Assembly: GCF_030413635.1 (NCBI RefSeq)
Contig: NZ_CP129235.1
Coordinates: 930,001 to 994,000 of the forward strand
Length of the DNA: 64,000 nucleotides
Source of the DNA: Planococcus shenhongbingii
GTDB lineage: Bacteria > Bacillota > Bacilli > Bacillales_A > Planococcaceae
Direction of reading: 5' to 3'
The translations under genes were made by a program, and so were the position numbers. Positions 25,465 through 34,118 of the stretch are shown here, piece by piece; within the stretch, counting starts at the first letter, position 1, and every line of letters begins with the position of its first letter. The notes below the pieces were generated by a model. It was not told the DNA's origin. It saw only the letters and a program-made list of their open reading frames with translations, and did not search any database.

Positions 25465-26289
25465 TTAAACGATTAAGTATTCTTTTAACGCTTGCTGAAG
25501 CGTGCCAAGTGTTTTTGTTTTTTGGTCAAACGATAAATCCAACTGAATCATCTTTCTAACCACTTCAGTCCGTAAACCGGTAATGATGGATTTGCAGCCC
25601 ATCATAGCAGTGCCGTCGATAATTTTCATCAAGTGGTGGATGGCTTCAATTTCCATGTCAGCGATGCCCGACAAATCGATAATCAATGTTTGGATGCGGG
25701 ATCTTCCGATTTCTGTCAATACCTTTTCTTCCAGGATGTTAGTCCGAAAAGAGTCGACTGAACCTATTAAAGGCAGGATGCAGACCGATGCATTGATCGG
25801 AATGATTGGAACTGACAAATTTTCAACCAGCTGGCGATGGGCCAGAATCAATGAATCTTTATATGTAGAGTAGTTTATGAAAAAAGTATTTAAAAACGTA
25901 TCAATTCCGGAATTGAGCCCTTCTTCCAGACGGAAAAAATCCATAGGCATTTTTTTAGCCAAGGTTAAGTTGTAATGCTCAATAAATTTCCAGAGAGTGC
26001 GTCGAATTGCCTGAATCCATTCCAGCTTGAAGGTTAAGGCGATGGAATGCGTAGCCCAAGCGATGCCTTCTTGCTTGGCAAATAAATTCAGTTGTTCTTC
26101 TTGGCCATCGATGATAAAAACAACTAATTTATGAGCATTTGAAATAAGATCAATATTTCCAATAGCCAAGATTTCATCGATTTTCTCTTTTACATTAACA
26201 GCTTCCGATAACAGATGCTCCTCGAAATCTTCTCTATTATTTTCGAAAAAAGTTTTTAGTTCTTTTGAGTTCTCTAATGCCTGTGCCAC
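25465..26289 (-). CDS. RsbR-like stressosome protein (non-haem globin + STAS)
   Basis: A 274-residue protein with an all-helical N-terminal sensor half (about 1-150, RsbR_N-like) and a C-terminal STAS domain (about 160-272) with 'LIIDLSGIADMEIEAIHHLMK'. RsbR proteins form the stressosome with RsbS and control RsbT and sigma-B. By my alignment from memory, the two threonines phosphorylated in B. subtilis RsbRA correspond here to Ile214 and Lys246, so phospho-regulation may be lost. GTG start behind AAGGGG. Co-transcribed with YkuI. Confidence 0.8.
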   Translation of the reverse strand: MAQALENSKELKTFFENNREDFEEHLLSEAVNVKEKIDEILAIGNIDLISNAHKLVVFIIDGQEEQLNLFAKQEGIAWATHSIALTFKLEWIQAIRRTLWKFIEHYNLTLAKKMPMDFFRLEEGLNSGIDTFLNTFFINYSTYKDSLILAHRQLVENLSVPIIPINASVCILPLIGSVDSFRTNILEEKVLTEIGRSRIQTLIIDLSGIADMEIEAIHHLMKIIDGTAMMGCKSIITGLRTEVVRKMIQLDLSFDQKTKTLGTLQQALKEYLIV

Positions 26290-26739
26290 GTCAGTTTCCC
26301 CTTTTCGATGGTATTTAAGAAAAATTCACTTTAAATTAATTCTATTACTTTATAAATTGAATACTTCGCATTCGAAATATTTTACTATGGAATAAAAAAA
26401 GAAACCATATTAATCTATTGTATGCTTCAAAAACCCTTTTGAGTAGCGTTATGTTTTAATGCAATACTTTACGGGTGCTCAAAACTTGAAGATATTGACT
26501 ATTCCGAATATTGAATTTATAATTACGGATGTGAAAGCTTTTAAGCCTAACCAATATTGTTGAATTTTACATGGTGAGATAGAGGTCAAGTTAAACACCC
26601 AGATAAATACATACGGCAAAATCTGAATAACTGATATCCGCAACAGCCAGCAATAATAAATGGCTCTATTACCCGAAGTAAAACTCATTCACGCTTTAAG
26701 CCATTTACCATAACTTCAACAAACTTAATTTTGGGTGTG
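26290..26739. other. AT-rich intergenic region without supported gene
   Basis: About 450 bases of low-GC sequence between the divergent RsbR-like and binding-protein genes. A minus-strand 69-codon frame (26479-26688) has hydrophobic stretches but no ribosome site and nothing I recognise. It may be decayed sequence. Confidence 0.4.
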
Positions 26740-26761
26740 ATAAAACGGATTTTCGTTTTAT
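26740..26761. promoter_or_regulatory. Perfect inverted repeat, candidate operator of the GH65 operon
   Basis: ATAAAACG - 6 bases - CGTTTTAT, a perfect 8-6-8 palindrome, 38 bases upstream of the binding-protein start and just before a -10-like TACTAT (26763-26768), so a bound repressor would cover the core promoter. It differs from the LacI operators at 8361/8466. No regulator gene is adjacent. Confidence 0.55.
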
Positions 26762-26798
26762 TTACTATAGCAGTCAAACTTTAAAAGGGGGGATTTGC

Positions 26799-28061
26799 GT
26801 GAGGTTCCAAAAAAGTATATGGAGTGCTTTAGTGTTGGCATTTGTGCTGCTGATTTTAGCTGCGTGCAGCGGAGGCGGCGAAGAGGGAAGTGAGGGCAGT
26901 GGCGGAGACACTGGAGATTCCGGAGAGTCAGGAGGCCAAAAAATTACGGTTTTCAACCGGAAAGTTGAAATTTCAGATCAGCTGGCTGCAATGGCCAAAG
27001 AATATACAGAAGAAACAGGCGTTGAAGTGGAAGTTCTCGGCACAACTGGCGACGACTATCTTCAGCAGCTGCAGATCCGGTTGAACAGCAACCAGGGACC
27101 ATCTATTTTCACGCTTCAAAATGAAACCGAAGCTGAACAATTGAAATCATATGCTTATGATCTGAGCAAGGAAGAATACGTACAGCACATAGCGCCAAAT
27201 ATGGAGTTGAAAGTCGACGACAAAACAGTTGGTGTTCCATACGGAGTAGAAGGATTTGGAATAGTGTACAACAAAGACCTTGTGAAACCCGAAGATATTG
27301 CCGACTATGAATCTTTTGTCAGCACGCTGGAAAAATTCAAAGGCCAAGGCATCAATGGCTTCGGTCTTGCTCAAGATGCGTATTTCTTGATCGGACACAT
27401 GAGCAACTATCCTTTTGCCCTTCAAGAAGATCATTTTGATTTTATTGATCGATTGAATGCTGGAGAAGTAACCATGGCAGAAACACCTGAATTCCAGGAG
27501 TTTGGAAAGTTCATGGAAGCGATAAAAGCGAACACACCGAATCCGCTCAGCATCACATATGACCAGGAAATCGGTGATTTTGCATCAGGAAAAACTGCGA
27601 TGATCCACCAAGGAAACTGGGCGTTCGGTATGCTCTCAGAATTCGATTTTGATTTTGAGGTCGGCATGATGCCGTTTCCGCTGATGGGCAATGATAAATT
27701 GGCGGTTGGCGTGGGCAACAACTGGGTGATCAATAGCCAAAAAGAAGAAGCGGAAATTCAAGCGGCAAACGACTTCTTAAACTGGATGGCTACTAGTGAA
27801 ACAGGGCACCGCTACATTGTAGAAGAGTTCGGATTTGTTCCGGCTCTGACAAATATCGAAGCGGGCGAATTGGATCCATTATCAAAAGCTGTTCTGGATG
27901 CCAGCAATAGTGGGGAGACCATTCCTTGGGCCATCAACTATTATCCGGCTAATATCGTTCCAAACGATTTAACGCCACTAGCTCAGCAATTCTTCTCAGA
28001 AGATATGACCGGCGAAGAATTTATTGCAGGCATGGATGAAGCATGGAAAGGCGCTCAATAA
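26799..28061 (+). CDS. Sugar ABC transporter substrate-binding lipoprotein (family 1)
   Basis: A 420-residue lipoprotein with lipobox LAAC (Cys23) followed by a Gly/Ser/Glu/Asp-rich linker of about 25 residues and the two-lobe fold of oligosaccharide-binding proteins ('ITVFNRKVEISDQLAAMAKEY', 'AMIHQGNWAFGML'). GTG start behind GGGGGGAT. It begins an operon with two CUT1 permeases, a DUF624 protein, beta-PGM and a GH65 phosphorylase, so its ligand should be an alpha-linked glucose disaccharide or short oligosaccharide. Confidence 0.85.
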   Translation: MRFQKSIWSALVLAFVLLILAACSGGGEEGSEGSGGDTGDSGESGGQKITVFNRKVEISDQLAAMAKEYTEETGVEVEVLGTTGDDYLQQLQIRLNSNQGPSIFTLQNETEAEQLKSYAYDLSKEEYVQHIAPNMELKVDDKTVGVPYGVEGFGIVYNKDLVKPEDIADYESFVSTLEKFKGQGINGFGLAQDAYFLIGHMSNYPFALQEDHFDFIDRLNAGEVTMAETPEFQEFGKFMEAIKANTPNPLSITYDQEIGDFASGKTAMIHQGNWAFGMLSEFDFDFEVGMMPFPLMGNDKLAVGVGNNWVINSQKEEAEIQAANDFLNWMATSETGHRYIVEEFGFVPALTNIEAGELDPLSKAVLDASNSGETIPWAINYYPANIVPNDLTPLAQQFFSEDMTGEEFIAGMDEAWKGAQ

Positions 28062-28082
28062 AAATTAAATAAAAGTGGATCT

Positions 28083-28106
28083 GGACACGCCTTTATAGGT
28101 GTGTCC
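28083..28106 (+). repeat. Palindromic hairpin copy 1 (GGACACGCC...GTGTCC)
   Basis: A 24-base imperfect palindrome 22 bases after the binding-protein stop. An almost identical palindrome recurs at 28455-28478. It may act as a partial terminator or stabiliser; the T-rich tail is weak. Confidence 0.7.
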
Positions 28107-28300
28107 ACAGCTTGTTGAGAAAGTTAATTTTGTATTAGTGAGCTGCAACGCACTTTAATTTTCGAAGCTAGCGCAGCGATGCAGGGACAGTACGGTTTTC
28201 TCCGCTATTTGGCTTCATATCTGAAGAATAGGAGCAAACAATAGAGAGCTAACTCAAGCAGTTCCTATTTTAGAGAATCTCTAAAGGTGGAAAAAGGAAG

Positions 28301-28425
28301 TTGAATGCAGCGGAAGGCGGCGACTCCAGCGGGAGCAGCGCGAGCCGAAGACCCTGGACAGAGCGAAGCGAAGGAAGCGACTGAGGCCGTGTCCGCGGAA
28401 AGCGTCCGCCCTGGAGCGAAATGAA
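28301..28425. repeat. GC-rich dispersed repeat element
   Basis: A block of about 125 bases, much more GC-rich than its surroundings, starting TTGAATGCAGCGGAAGGCGG and containing GCGGAAAGCGTCCGCC. I recall very similar intergenic repeats many times over in Planococcaceae and Bacillus genomes, usually between genes and without protein. Only one copy is in this window. It splits the binding-protein gene from its permeases. Identity as a dispersed repeat is from memory and would need a genome search. Confidence 0.55.
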
Positions 28426-28454
28426 AGAAAAGCATAAGGGTTATCAACAGTCTG

Positions 28455-28478
28455 GGACACGCCTGTACAGGCGTGTCC
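28455..28478 (+). repeat. Palindromic hairpin copy 2 (perfect 24-bp palindrome)
   Basis: GGACACGCCTGT-ACAGGCGTGTCC, a perfect palindrome, 54 bases before the ribosome site of the first permease gene. With copy 1 it brackets the GC-rich repeat; the flanking bases 'GTGTCCAC' are shared too. Confidence 0.75.
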
Positions 28479-28531
28479 ACTATTCCTTTATCAGGTCCCT
28501 GCTTATCAATCACAGGAAAGAAGGGGTGGAC

Positions 28532-29407
28532 GTGACGAAAAGAAGCAACATCAAATGGTTTGTATTATTCACTGTGCCCTTGCTCTTTATCTTTACGATA
28601 GTGGTAATTATCCCTTTTCTCATCGGCATCTATTATTCATTTTTTGAATGGGACGGAATCGGAGCAAATCCAAAAGTTTTTGTAGGCACGGATAACTTCA
28701 TCGAATTATGGAAAGATGAACAATTTCTTCGGTCGACTTGGCTGACGACTTTGTTTACTGTACTATCGGTCATCACCATCAACATCATCGGGCTTGCTTT
28801 TGCCATGCTGGTCACGTCCAAGGTCCGGTCTGCCAATGCGGCACGGACTTTGCTATTCATGCCGTATTTGATTGGTGGACTGATTTTAGGTTACATTTGG
28901 CAATTTGTATTTTTGGATGTTTTTACGTTCTTCGGAGAAATTACCGGATTTGACCAAGTATTTTTTAATTGGCTTGTTGATCCGGAGTTTGCTTTATACA
29001 GCTTAGTTTTTGTCTTCACCTGGCAAATGGCCGGCTATATCATGATCATTTACATTGCAGGAATTCAAGCTATTCCGAATGATGTCATCGAAGCGTCCAA
29101 AATAGATGGAGCCAGTAAATGGCAACGCTTTACCAGAATTACGCTGCCTCTGTTGATGCCTGCCCTGACCATCAGTTTATTTTTGACCCTTTCATCCGCT
29201 TTTAAAATCTACGATGTCAATTTGTCGCTGACTGGCGGGGGACCGGCAAATGCCACTGAGCTATTTGCGATGAATATCTACCAGGAGATTTTTGGAAGCA
29301 GCAATTATGGCTTTGGGCAAGCGAAAGCCATTGTCTTTTTCTTGATAGTCGCTGCCATTACGCTGACCCAAGTATATATGACGAAAAAACGGGAGGTTGA
29401 GATGTGA
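28532..29407 (+). CDS. Sugar ABC transporter permease (MalF-like)
   Basis: A 291-residue CUT1 permease with six hydrophobic segments and EAA loop 'IEASKIDGASKWQRFTRITLP' around residue 190. GTG 28532 is chosen: AAGGGGTGG lies just upstream, while the longer frame (from 28421) would run through the palindromic repeat and add a non-hydrophobic, repeat-encoded N-terminus. It overlaps the next gene by one base. Confidence 0.82.
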   Translation: MTKRSNIKWFVLFTVPLLFIFTIVVIIPFLIGIYYSFFEWDGIGANPKVFVGTDNFIELWKDEQFLRSTWLTTLFTVLSVITINIIGLAFAMLVTSKVRSANAARTLLFMPYLIGGLILGYIWQFVFLDVFTFFGEITGFDQVFFNWLVDPEFALYSLVFVFTWQMAGYIMIIYIAGIQAIPNDVIEASKIDGASKWQRFTRITLPLLMPALTISLFLTLSSAFKIYDVNLSLTGGGPANATELFAMNIYQEIFGSSNYGFGQAKAIVFFLIVAAITLTQVYMTKKREVEM

Positions 29408-30243
29408 TGAGGAAAACCACAAATGTCTTGAAAGCGGTTTTGCTGATTCTGTTAGCGCTTTTCTTCCTGTCTCCAATTTACATCATTTTTGTCAACTCGT
29501 TTAAAGATCGCCAGGAACTATACGATAATGCTTTATCTCTGCCGGAAAATTTTAGTTTTCAATACTATATTGAAGCAATTGAGAAAATGAATTTTCTAAG
29601 CGCACTCGGCAACTCACTTTATATTACGATTATTTCAGTTTTACTGATTGTCGTCTTATCCTCTATGACTGCCTGGATGCTGGTCAGAACCGAAAGCAAA
29701 ATAAGTACTGTCATTTTCATGACTTTAATCGCGACGATGCTGATTCCTTTTCAGACCTTGATGATGCCGCTTATGCAATTGATGAGTTCCATTACTGAAA
29801 ACTTGAATATCCCTATGTACAATACCCGGGAAGGGCTGATCTTCATGAATATCGGTTTTCATGCCAGTCTTTCTGTTTTTTTATACCACGGCTTCATCAA
29901 GTCTATCCCCATTACATTAGAAGAAGCAGCTACGATAGACGGAGCTTCGAAATTCGGGGTTTTTTGGCGAATCATCTTTCCGATGCTGAAACCCATTACA
30001 GCTACAGTCATGATTTTGAACGTTATCAGTATTTGGAATGATTTTCTATTGCCTTCCCTTACATTGATTGACACGAACTTGCGGACAATTCCTTTATCGA
30101 CATTCTTTTTCTTTGGTGAATTTACTATTCAATGGAATTTAGCGATGGCGGGATTGACTTTAACCATCATTCCGGTAATTATTTTCTATGCATTGGCGCA
30201 AAAACACATCATTAAAGGCATCGGAGAAGGGGCAGTAAAATAA
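29407..30243 (+). CDS. Sugar ABC transporter permease (MalG-like)
   Basis: A 278-residue partner permease with EAA loop 'LEEAATIDGASKFGVFWRIIFP'. It starts at ATG 29407 inside a TGATG stop-start overlap, with GGAGG 9 bases upstream; an adjacent GTG at 29404 is possible. As in the first sugar operon, no ATPase gene accompanies the pair. Confidence 0.85.
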   Translation: MRKTTNVLKAVLLILLALFFLSPIYIIFVNSFKDRQELYDNALSLPENFSFQYYIEAIEKMNFLSALGNSLYITIISVLLIVVLSSMTAWMLVRTESKISTVIFMTLIATMLIPFQTLMMPLMQLMSSITENLNIPMYNTREGLIFMNIGFHASLSVFLYHGFIKSIPITLEEAATIDGASKFGVFWRIIFPMLKPITATVMILNVISIWNDFLLPSLTLIDTNLRTIPLSTFFFFGEFTIQWNLAMAGLTLTIIPVIIFYALAQKHIIKGIGEGAVK

Positions 30244-30288
30244 GAGGAGATTTCAACTTAAGAGTTATTGATGCAGGGAGGGCGTAAC

Positions 30289-30987
30289 ATGCGTGATTTG
30301 CCAGGTTTGACAGGCGCCTTATATGTTTTTGCAGAATGGATCATGCGATTTTCGATGGCAAACCTCTTATGGATTATCGTTAATCTGCCTTTGCTGTTTG
30401 TTTTGCTGAGTGTTTACATTAATGGATTCGGCCCTGGGTTTGTGGTGTATTTACTGCCGCTTGTCTTGTTGATTCCAGCAGTGACAGTTCCAAGTACCGT
30501 TGCCTTATTTGCGACAGCCCGGGAATGGATTCTGCAAAAAGACCAGTCTTCGATTACAAAAACGTATTTTTTTCACATGAAAGCGAATTACCGGAAGAAT
30601 TTTTTAGCGGGGTTGGCCCTATTGGCATTATGGTTAGTCTGGCTGGTGGATATTTATTTTTTTAAGCAGTCGAATGATTTTATGGCTTTGCTATTTACGC
30701 TGATTGGGCTTGGTTTGTTTGTGTATACGCTTAATTTCTTTTCACTCTGTGTGCATTACCGAATGAAAACAAGAACTCTATTGAAAAATGCATTTTTTAT
30801 CACACTTGGTAATCCGTTATTAAGCTTGTTCATCCTGGTAAGCAATATGTCGCTGTTTTATGTAAGTGCTACAAGATTATACTTCCTGATTCCACTATTT
30901 ACAGTATCAATCAGTGCGTATCTTTCTTTTCTTGTTTTTTACCGATTTTCTTTGAAAATGCAAAAAAAAGCAGAATCGTCGATTTGA
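30289..30987 (+). CDS. DUF624 (YesL-like) membrane protein
   Basis: A 232-residue integral membrane protein with about five hydrophobic segments and the N-terminal 'FAEWIMRFSMANLLWIIVNLPLLF' of the DUF624/YesL family. These proteins are habitually encoded with CUT1 sugar transporters of Gram-positive bacteria, but their role is unknown. ATG 30289 is chosen because GGGAGG lies 6 bases before it. Confidence 0.8.
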   Translation: MRDLPGLTGALYVFAEWIMRFSMANLLWIIVNLPLLFVLLSVYINGFGPGFVVYLLPLVLLIPAVTVPSTVALFATAREWILQKDQSSITKTYFFHMKANYRKNFLAGLALLALWLVWLVDIYFFKQSNDFMALLFTLIGLGLFVYTLNFFSLCVHYRMKTRTLLKNAFFITLGNPLLSLFILVSNMSLFYVSATRLYFLIPLFTVSISAYLSFLVFYRFSLKMQKKAESSI

Positions 30988-31028
30988 ACGGCATTGGTTC
31001 CAGAAGAAAGAAAAGCAAGGAGAGAAGG

Positions 31029-31718
31029 ATGACTATGGAAAAATTTCCACAAGCTTTTATTTATGATTTGGATGGCGTGATTACAGATACAGCAGAATTT
31101 CATTTTTTGGCATGGCAGAAAATTGCGAGTGAGCTCGACATTCCAATTGACCGGCATTTCAATGAACAGCTTAAAGGAGTAGGGAGGATGGATTCGCTGA
31201 ATATGATCTTAAAACTAAATCCCGCTCTTTCTGAGCTCTCGGAAAAAGAGAAACAAAATTGGGCCAGCAAAAAAAATGAGCATTATTTAGAGTTGGTTGA
31301 AACGATAGATCCATCTCATATTCTTCCAGGAATTTTAGAGCTGCTAAGCGCCAATAAAGAAAAAAACATTAAAATCGCTCTCGGTTCAGCTAGCAAGAAT
31401 GCCCGCCATATCCTTGGAAAGCTGGGGTTGACTGCCTACTTCGATTACATTGTCGATGCCGAAAAAGTGAAGAAAGGAAAACCGGATCCTGAAACATTCA
31501 TAGTTGCCGCTGATGCATTAAGACTCAGCTGCTCCGACTGCATAGGTATTGAAGATTCAACTGCTGGAGTTGAAGCAATAAATGCGGCAAACATGTTTTC
31601 CGTTGGAGTAGGAGATGCCGCTCATCTTTCCGAGGCAGATTATCTGGTTAGCGATACTTCAAAATTGGTATTTGAAGAAATTATCGAGCGCTATCAGCAG
31701 GCTAACGCCAAAAGATAA
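31029..31718 (+). CDS. pgmB: Beta-phosphoglucomutase (HAD superfamily)
   Basis: A 229-residue HAD-family enzyme converting beta-glucose 1-phosphate to glucose 6-phosphate. The nucleophile motif is YDLDGVITD (Asp13, Asp15), with 'LGSASKNARHIL' (motif II), Lys in 'KVKKGKPDPETF' and 'CIGIEDSTAGVEAI' (motif IV). The product of the neighbouring inverting GH65 phosphorylase is exactly beta-Glc1P, which ties the two together. E. coli ycjU is the equivalent in the ycj cluster. ATG 31029 follows AAGGAG; ATG 31035 is an alternative. Confidence 0.88.
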   Translation: MTMEKFPQAFIYDLDGVITDTAEFHFLAWQKIASELDIPIDRHFNEQLKGVGRMDSLNMILKLNPALSELSEKEKQNWASKKNEHYLELVETIDPSHILPGILELLSANKEKNIKIALGSASKNARHILGKLGLTAYFDYIVDAEKVKKGKPDPETFIVAADALRLSCSDCIGIEDSTAGVEAINAANMFSVGVGDAAHLSEADYLVSDTSKLVFEEIIERYQQANAKR

Positions 31719-31778
31719 GCGGACAAATGGCTTCCAGATTCTTTTGCAATCTTCGGGAGCAGCTGAGGAGTGAAACCG

Positions 31779-34070
31779 ATGGCGTGGAAACTGACAAAAT
31801 GCGAACTAGATAATCCTAACTTATTGCTCGATGAGAGCATTTTATCCCTGGGAAATGGCTATTTGGGGGTAAGAGGAAATTTTGAAGAAGGCTACCCGGA
31901 ATCATTTAGCTCTATTCGAGGGACTTATATTAACGCTTTTCATGATGAAGTGGAAATTGTATATGGGGAGAAACTGTACGGCTATCCCGTGATGCAGCAA
32001 AAAATCCTTAATGTCATTGATGCCCAGAGCGTTCAGATTTATCTGGATGATGAATTGTTTTCAATGTTTGAAGGAGAAATTATTCATTTTGAACGAAGTT
32101 TACATATGGAAGCTGGATTTGTAGAACGGATAATCCACTGGAAATCGCCAAAAGGAAAAGAAGTGAAAATTCATTTCAGAAGGCTTACTTCTTTTATTAC
32201 GAGAGAATTATTTGCAATTGCAATTAACATAGAGCCGATTGACGGCATACGGCAAGTGAAAATTATTTCTGCAGTTGAAGGAGATGTCTCGAACTTTGTG
32301 GACCTTCGGGATCCAAGAGTGGCTTCCGGGCATGCGAAAAGGCTGTATGTAATGGAAGCCCGAAAAGAAGAGGACTACAGTATTGTCAAAGACTTGACGT
32401 ACGTCACTCAACTTGAAGTGGCTTGTGTAACCGCTACGGATATCTGCGCTGAAAAGTATTCGTATGAAAGCCAAGCGGCAGAAAGCCGTGTTGAAGAAAT
32501 CTATTTGTGCGAAGGCAATCGGCCGATTGAATTTACTAAATTCAACGTCTATACGGATACACTTAGACACGGAATTGAAGTAGTGGAAGAAGCACGCAAA
32601 ATTCAGGAACGGTTAGAAGAAACCAGTTTTGAAGATTTGCTGATGGAGCAAAGAGAGTATTTGGACCGATTCTGGCTGCATTCTGATGTGGAGATTGATG
32701 GGGATGCCGCCCTCCAAGAAGGCATTCGCTTTAATCTTTATCACCTGCTGCAATCAGTCGGCAAAGATCCTCACAGCAATATTTCGGCGAAAGGACTGTC
32801 AGGAGAAGGTTACGAAGGGCATTATTTTTGGGACACAGAAATTTTTATGTTTCCTGTTTTCTTGATGACTAATCCGGAAATAGCCAAAAATCTTCTCTTA
32901 TACCGATATTCCATATTAGACAGCGCACGAGCCAGGGCGACTGTCCTTGGACATAAGAAAGGCGCATTATTTCCTTGGCGGACCATCAATGGCCCTGAAA
33001 GCTCTGCGTTTTTTCCAGCAGGCACTGCCCAATACCATATCAGCGCTGATATTGCTTATAGCTATATCCAATATTATTTGGTAACAAAAGATGAAGCATT
33101 TCTTAAAGACGTCGGGGCCGAGGTGCTGTTTGAAACTGCCCGGTTATGGGTGGATACAGGGCATATGGATAATGGGCAGTTTAAAATTGACTGTGTCACG
33201 GGTCCAGATGAATATACCTGCATCGTCAACAATAATTATTATACAAATGTAATGGCCAAACATAATCTTTTATGGGCTGCACGAGTTTATCAGCAGATTA
33301 AAGAAAACGACGAAATGCATTTCGAGAGGCTCACTGAACATTTGAAACTCACAGATGAGGAAGTGACGGAATGGCGGGAAGCAGGAGAAAAGATGTTTCT
33401 TCCATATAATGAAGCATATAAAATCAATGCGCAGGATGATAGTTTTTTACAAAAGGCCCGCTGGAATCTGGATGAGATTCCGCCATACAAGTTTCCGATG
33501 CTCTTGAATTATCATCCGCTTGCTCTTTACAGGTATCAAGTATGCAAGCAAGCAGACACTGTACTGGCGCATTTCTTATTGGAAGACGAACAGAGTTTCG
33601 AAACGATAAAAAATTCCTATGATTATTACGAACAAATCACGACTCACGATTCCTCGCTGTCTTATTGTATATTCAGCATCATGGCATCGAAGCTGGGCTA
33701 TAGAGAGAAAGCTTATCAGTATTTCCAAGAAACGGCCCGTTTGGATTTGGATAATAGCCATGGCAATACAAAAGACGGACTTCATATGGCGAATATGGGA
33801 GGTTCATGGCTCACTATTGTATATGGATTTGCCGGTTTGCGGATAAAAGAAGACGGTCTTCATTTAGCTCCAGCGCTTCCGGATGAATGGAATTCTTTTG
33901 CTTTTCATTTTCAGTTTCACGGCCGCTTGATTTATATGCGTATCGACAAGGAGTCCGTCAGCTATCAATTGATTGAAGGAGGAAAGGTAATCCTATTTCA
34001 TCATGAAGAGCCGATTGAACTGAGTTCGGAGAAAAAAGTGGAAATTCGGCAGTATGAAAAATGGCATTAA
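31779..34070 (+). CDS. GH65 alpha-glucobiose phosphorylase (kojibiose/nigerose/trehalose type)
   Basis: A 763-residue cytosolic GH65 phosphorylase, usual length for the family (about 755). It splits an alpha-linked glucose disaccharide with phosphate into glucose and beta-glucose 1-phosphate. The catalytic acid is Glu478 in TGPDEYT, followed by NNNYYTNVMAKHNL; 'YWDTE'-like FWDTEIFMFP and 'KQADTVL' phosphate-site segments are present. GPDEY rather than GPNEY argues against the usual maltose phosphorylases. Kojibiose is suggested by E. coli YcjT in the analogous cluster, but nigerose or trehalose cannot be excluded. ATG 31779 follows GAGGAG by 8 bases. Confidence 0.82.
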   Translation: MAWKLTKCELDNPNLLLDESILSLGNGYLGVRGNFEEGYPESFSSIRGTYINAFHDEVEIVYGEKLYGYPVMQQKILNVIDAQSVQIYLDDELFSMFEGEIIHFERSLHMEAGFVERIIHWKSPKGKEVKIHFRRLTSFITRELFAIAINIEPIDGIRQVKIISAVEGDVSNFVDLRDPRVASGHAKRLYVMEARKEEDYSIVKDLTYVTQLEVACVTATDICAEKYSYESQAAESRVEEIYLCEGNRPIEFTKFNVYTDTLRHGIEVVEEARKIQERLEETSFEDLLMEQREYLDRFWLHSDVEIDGDAALQEGIRFNLYHLLQSVGKDPHSNISAKGLSGEGYEGHYFWDTEIFMFPVFLMTNPEIAKNLLLYRYSILDSARARATVLGHKKGALFPWRTINGPESSAFFPAGTAQYHISADIAYSYIQYYLVTKDEAFLKDVGAEVLFETARLWVDTGHMDNGQFKIDCVTGPDEYTCIVNNNYYTNVMAKHNLLWAARVYQQIKENDEMHFERLTEHLKLTDEEVTEWREAGEKMFLPYNEAYKINAQDDSFLQKARWNLDEIPPYKFPMLLNYHPLALYRYQVCKQADTVLAHFLLEDEQSFETIKNSYDYYEQITTHDSSLSYCIFSIMASKLGYREKAYQYFQETARLDLDNSHGNTKDGLHMANMGGSWLTIVYGFAGLRIKEDGLHLAPALPDEWNSFAFHFQFHGRLIYMRIDKESVSYQLIEGGKVILFHHEEPIELSSEKKVEIRQYEKWH

Positions 34071-34078
34071 GGAATATA

Positions 34079-34118
34079 GAGGACTGCTTTTCACTCGATT
34101 TGTGAAGAGCAGTCCTCT
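34079..34118 (+). terminator. Terminator of the GH65 operon
   Basis: A 16-bp stem with one mismatch (gaggactgct...gtgaag arms) and a short T-rich tail. From 34119 to 34380 I see no gene; a small hairpin gaaagcc/ggctttc lies near 34186-34201. Confidence 0.6.

Noticed and set aside
26479..26688. 69-codon hydrophobic minus-strand frame in the spacer before the GH65 operon
   Set aside because: No ribosome site and no recognisable domain; AT-rich DNA often yields hydrophobic frames.
28421..28531. N-terminal extension of the first permease of the GH65 operon
   Set aside because: The extension is encoded by repeat and palindrome DNA; a GTG with a good ribosome site at 28532 gives the normal permease N-terminus.
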